A stretch of 8,279 nucleotides of DNA. Origin: Candidatus Hydrogenedentota bacterium (GTDB lineage: Bacteria; Hydrogenedentota; Hydrogenedentia; Hydrogenedentales; SLHB01). Below, one piece after another: positions 6,572 to 8,279 of this stretch. The notes below the pieces were generated by a model. It saw only the letters and a program-made list of their open reading frames with translations, made no database searches and had not been told where the DNA came from. The position numbers were made by a program, and so were the translations under genes. The stretch's first letter is position 1. Every line of letters begins with the position of its first letter. The DNA is taken from contig JAFGTL010000225.1 of assembly GCA_016934125.1 (NCBI GenBank), forward strand, positions 1 to 8,279. The letters are read 5' to 3'.

Positions 6572-7552
6572 ATGGCTAGGAGAATTCGTTTTGTCGAGGC
6601 GCTCCGCGAAGGAATGCGCCAGGAAATGGAGCGGGACGCCTCCGTCTTCGTCATGGGCGAGGGCGTAGGGCCCCATGGAAGCTGCTTCAAGCAGACGGAG
6701 GGCTTCTGCGCCCAGTTCGGCGAGGATCGCTCCCGCGACACGCCCATCTCGGAACTCGCCATCGCCGGCACGGCCGCCGGCGCGGCCCTCCTGGGCATGC
6801 GGCCCATCGCCGACTTGATGTGGATCGATTTCTCCATGCTCGCCATGGATCAGATCTGCAACCAGGCGGCCAAGCTGCGCTATATCTCGAACGGCCAGGT
6901 GAACGTCCCCGTCGTGTATCGGATGACGACAGGCCGATCCAAATCCAACGCCGCCCACCATTCCGGCTCGTTCTACTCGTGGTATATCAACACGCCCGGA
7001 CTCAAAGTCGTAGTGCCCAGCACCCCGTATGACGCGAAAGGCCTGATCGTCTCGGCCATCCGCGACGACGGCCCTGTCGTCTACCTCGAGCACAAGCTGC
7101 TCCTCAACATGCGCGGCGAGGTGCCCGAGGAACCCTACGAGATCCCCCTCGGCGTCGCCGACGTGAAACGGGGAGGCGCGGATCTCACGATCGTCGCCAC
7201 CGGCGCCATGGTGGGCCTCGCCCTCGCGACCGCCGATGCCATGGCCAACGACGGCACGTCCGTCGAGGTGATCGATCCGCGCACGCTGATGCCCTACGAC
7301 GGCCAGACCATCCTGGATTCCGTGCGTAAGACGGGGCGGTTGCTCGTCGTGGATGAAGGCTACCGCTACTGCGGCTTCGCCTCCGAACTCGTCGCGTTTG
7401 TGGCCGAGAACGCCATGGATGCCCTGCGGCTCCCGCCGCGCCAACTCACCACCATGCACACCACCATACCCTTCAGTCCGCCCATGGAAGACTATGTGTT
7501 CCCCAGCACGGAGCGCATCGCCGACACGATCCGCGCTATGCTCAAGGCCTAG
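6572..7552 (+). CDS. TPP-dependent 2-oxoacid dehydrogenase E1 beta subunit (pyruvate/acetoin dehydrogenase type)
   Basis: Beta subunit of a heterotetrameric thiamine-diphosphate E1, which decarboxylates a 2-oxoacid (or cleaves acetoin) and passes the acyl group to a lipoyl E2. Its 326 residues match the family. Visible are the N-terminal VEALREGMRQEMERDASVF (8-26), MGEGVGPHGSCFKQTEG (28-44), DTPISELAIAGTAAGAAL (56-73) with the cofactor-activating Glu61, RSKSNAAHHSGSFYSW (122-137) with catalytic His130, and TPGLKVVVPSTPYDAKGL (141-158). The C-terminal transketolase domain has the VEVIDPRTLMPYD strand, VVDEGYR and a complete C-terminus. An AAGGGA at 6561-6566 sits five bases before the ATG, eleven bases behind the UlaG-like gene. 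The alpha subunit follows immediately, which secures the assignment to an E1 rather than a one-chain transketolase. Whether pyruvate, acetoin or another 2-oxoacid is used cannot be decided. A split transketolase is the main alternative but is less likely. Confidence 0.88.
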   Translation: MARRIRFVEALREGMRQEMERDASVFVMGEGVGPHGSCFKQTEGFCAQFGEDRSRDTPISELAIAGTAAGAALLGMRPIADLMWIDFSMLAMDQICNQAAKLRYISNGQVNVPVVYRMTTGRSKSNAAHHSGSFYSWYINTPGLKVVVPSTPYDAKGLIVSAIRDDGPVVYLEHKLLLNMRGEVPEEPYEIPLGVADVKRGGADLTIVATGAMVGLALATADAMANDGTSVEVIDPRTLMPYDGQTILDSVRKTGRLLVVDEGYRYCGFASELVAFVAENAMDALRLPPRQLTTMHTTIPFSPPMEDYVFPSTERIADTIRAMLKA

Positions 7553-7572
7553 GGCGCCGGGAGATCGATACA

Positions 7573-8279
7573 ATGGACGTTGAAACCAAGATTCAACTGC
7601 TCGAAACCATGCTGCGCGTGCGGAAAGCCGAATTGCAGCTCGCCATCATGTACAAAAACGGCAAAGTCCCCTGCGCCGCCCACCTCTACGAGGGCGAAGA
7701 GGCCGTCGCCGCCGGCGTGTGCGCCAACCTGCGCCGCGACGACTGCATCACGAGCACCCATCGCGGCCACGGCCACTGCATCGCCAAGGGCATGCCCATG
7801 CGGGAGATGATCGCCGAGGTTTGCGCGAAGCAGACGGGGTGCTGCGGGGGCAAAGGCGGCACCATGCACCTGTTCAAGCCCGACGTCGGCGTCATGGGCA
7901 CCATCGGCATCGTAGGCGGGGGGATCCCCCTGGCAACGGGCCTCGGATTGGCCCTGAAGATGCAGAACACCGACCGCGTGGCCGTCAGCTTCTTCGGCGA
8001 CGGTGCGGCGAACAATGGCGCCTTCCACGAAAGCCTGAACCTGGGCGCCCTGTGGAAACTGCCCGTCATCTACATCTGCGAGAACAACCAGTACGCCACG
8101 TCGGTTGCCGTATCGCGCTCGACCTCCGTGTCCGACATCGGTGTTCGGGCCACGGCCTACGGTATCCCCGGCGTCACCGTGGACGGGAACCGTGTCGACG
8201 AAGTCTACGCGGCCACGGCCGAGGCCGTCTCGCGTGCCCGTGCCGGCCTCGGGCCGACGCTCATCGAGTGCAAGACCTA
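7573..8279 (+). CDS. TPP-dependent 2-oxoacid dehydrogenase E1 alpha subunit, 3' end cut by window
   Basis: Alpha subunit partner of the preceding gene; the frame is open to the last base (235 codons) and the C-terminal part, about a quarter of a usual 320-350-residue chain, is outside. GGGAG at 7558-7562 precedes the ATG by ten bases. Diagnostic motifs are HLYEGEEAVAAGV (37-49), STHRGHGHCIAKG (61-73) with the active-site histidines, GCCGGKGGTMHLF (89-101), GIVGGGIPLATGLGLA (112-127), and the TPP-binding motif from GDGAANNG (142-149) to CENNQYA (169-175), i.e. GDG...NN. It ends in GLGPTLIECKT, a conserved stretch. The THRGHGH and GKGGTMH wording is close to acetoin dehydrogenase AcoA, but pyruvate dehydrogenase PdhA shares most of it. 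Gene order beta-then-alpha is the reverse of the common order. Missing downstream sequence would show whether lipoyl E2 and E3 genes follow. Confidence 0.87.
   Translation, partial: MDVETKIQLLETMLRVRKAELQLAIMYKNGKVPCAAHLYEGEEAVAAGVCANLRRDDCITSTHRGHGHCIAKGMPMREMIAEVCAKQTGCCGGKGGTMHLFKPDVGVMGTIGIVGGGIPLATGLGLALKMQNTDRVAVSFFGDGAANNGAFHESLNLGALWKLPVIYICENNQYATSVAVSRSTSVSDIGVRATAYGIPGVTVDGNRVDEVYAATAEAVSRARAGLGPTLIECKT

Noticed and set aside
6404..7573. 389-codon open frame on the minus strand opposite the E1 beta gene
   Set aside because: It is a shadow of a strongly conserved gene; no family features and no plausible neighbours on the minus strand.

Overview
The window is a GC-rich (by eye about 60-65 %), densely packed bacterial segment. 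Nine protein-coding genes lie head to tail on the + strand, covering almost every base. The first is cut by the left edge and the last by the right edge. Gaps between genes are at most about 46 bases, and two junctions overlap as ATGA. I see no room for a promoter or terminator, so this looks like the interior of one long catabolic operon. The source cannot be named from this sequence. The mix of sugar-acid enzymes with a uroporphyrinogen-decarboxylase-like protein resembles uncultivated polysaccharide degraders of the Planctomycetota/Lentisphaerota/Hydrogenedentota/Armatimonadota type, but that is a low-confidence impression.

Layout: (1) 1-1026, PfkB-family 2-keto-3-deoxygluconate (KDG) kinase, start outside the window; (2) 1042-1707, KDPG-aldolase family protein; (3) 1704-2876, UroD/MtaA-fold protein that is neither a HemE nor a canonical corrinoid methyltransferase; (4) 2897-3913, Ldh_2-family malate/L-lactate/diketogulonate-type dehydrogenase; (5) 3960-4916, D-isomer-specific 2-hydroxyacid dehydrogenase; (6) 4945-5760, fumarylacetoacetate-hydrolase (FAH) family hydrolase; (7) 5757-6560, UlaG-like metallo-beta-lactamase-fold hydrolase; (8) 6572-7552, TPP-dependent 2-oxoacid (pyruvate/acetoin) dehydrogenase E1 beta; (9) 7573-8279, the matching E1 alpha, truncated by the window end.

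How they may work together (inference): KDG kinase and KDPG aldolase form the classical route from 2-keto-3-deoxy sugar acids to pyruvate plus glyceraldehyde-3-phosphate. The dehydrogenases and the FAH-family hydrolase are the enzyme types used in the alternative non-phosphorylative route, in which a 2-keto-3-deoxy acid is oxidised to a 2,4-diketo acid and hydrolysed to pyruvate plus a hydroxyacid. The UlaG-like protein could be a lactonase feeding either branch. The E1 pair could take pyruvate onward to an acyl-CoA if E2/E3 are encoded downstream. The substrate, likely a uronic acid, aldonic acid or deoxysugar acid, cannot be fixed from the sequence.

There is no transporter, regulator, RNA gene, mobile element, CRISPR array or notable repeat in the window. 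No gene-free stretch exceeds 50 bases. The items most worth a second look are the UroD-like protein with an incomplete metal motif, the KDPG aldolase with altered phosphate-binding loops, and the co-occurrence of enzymes from two different keto-deoxy-acid routes.
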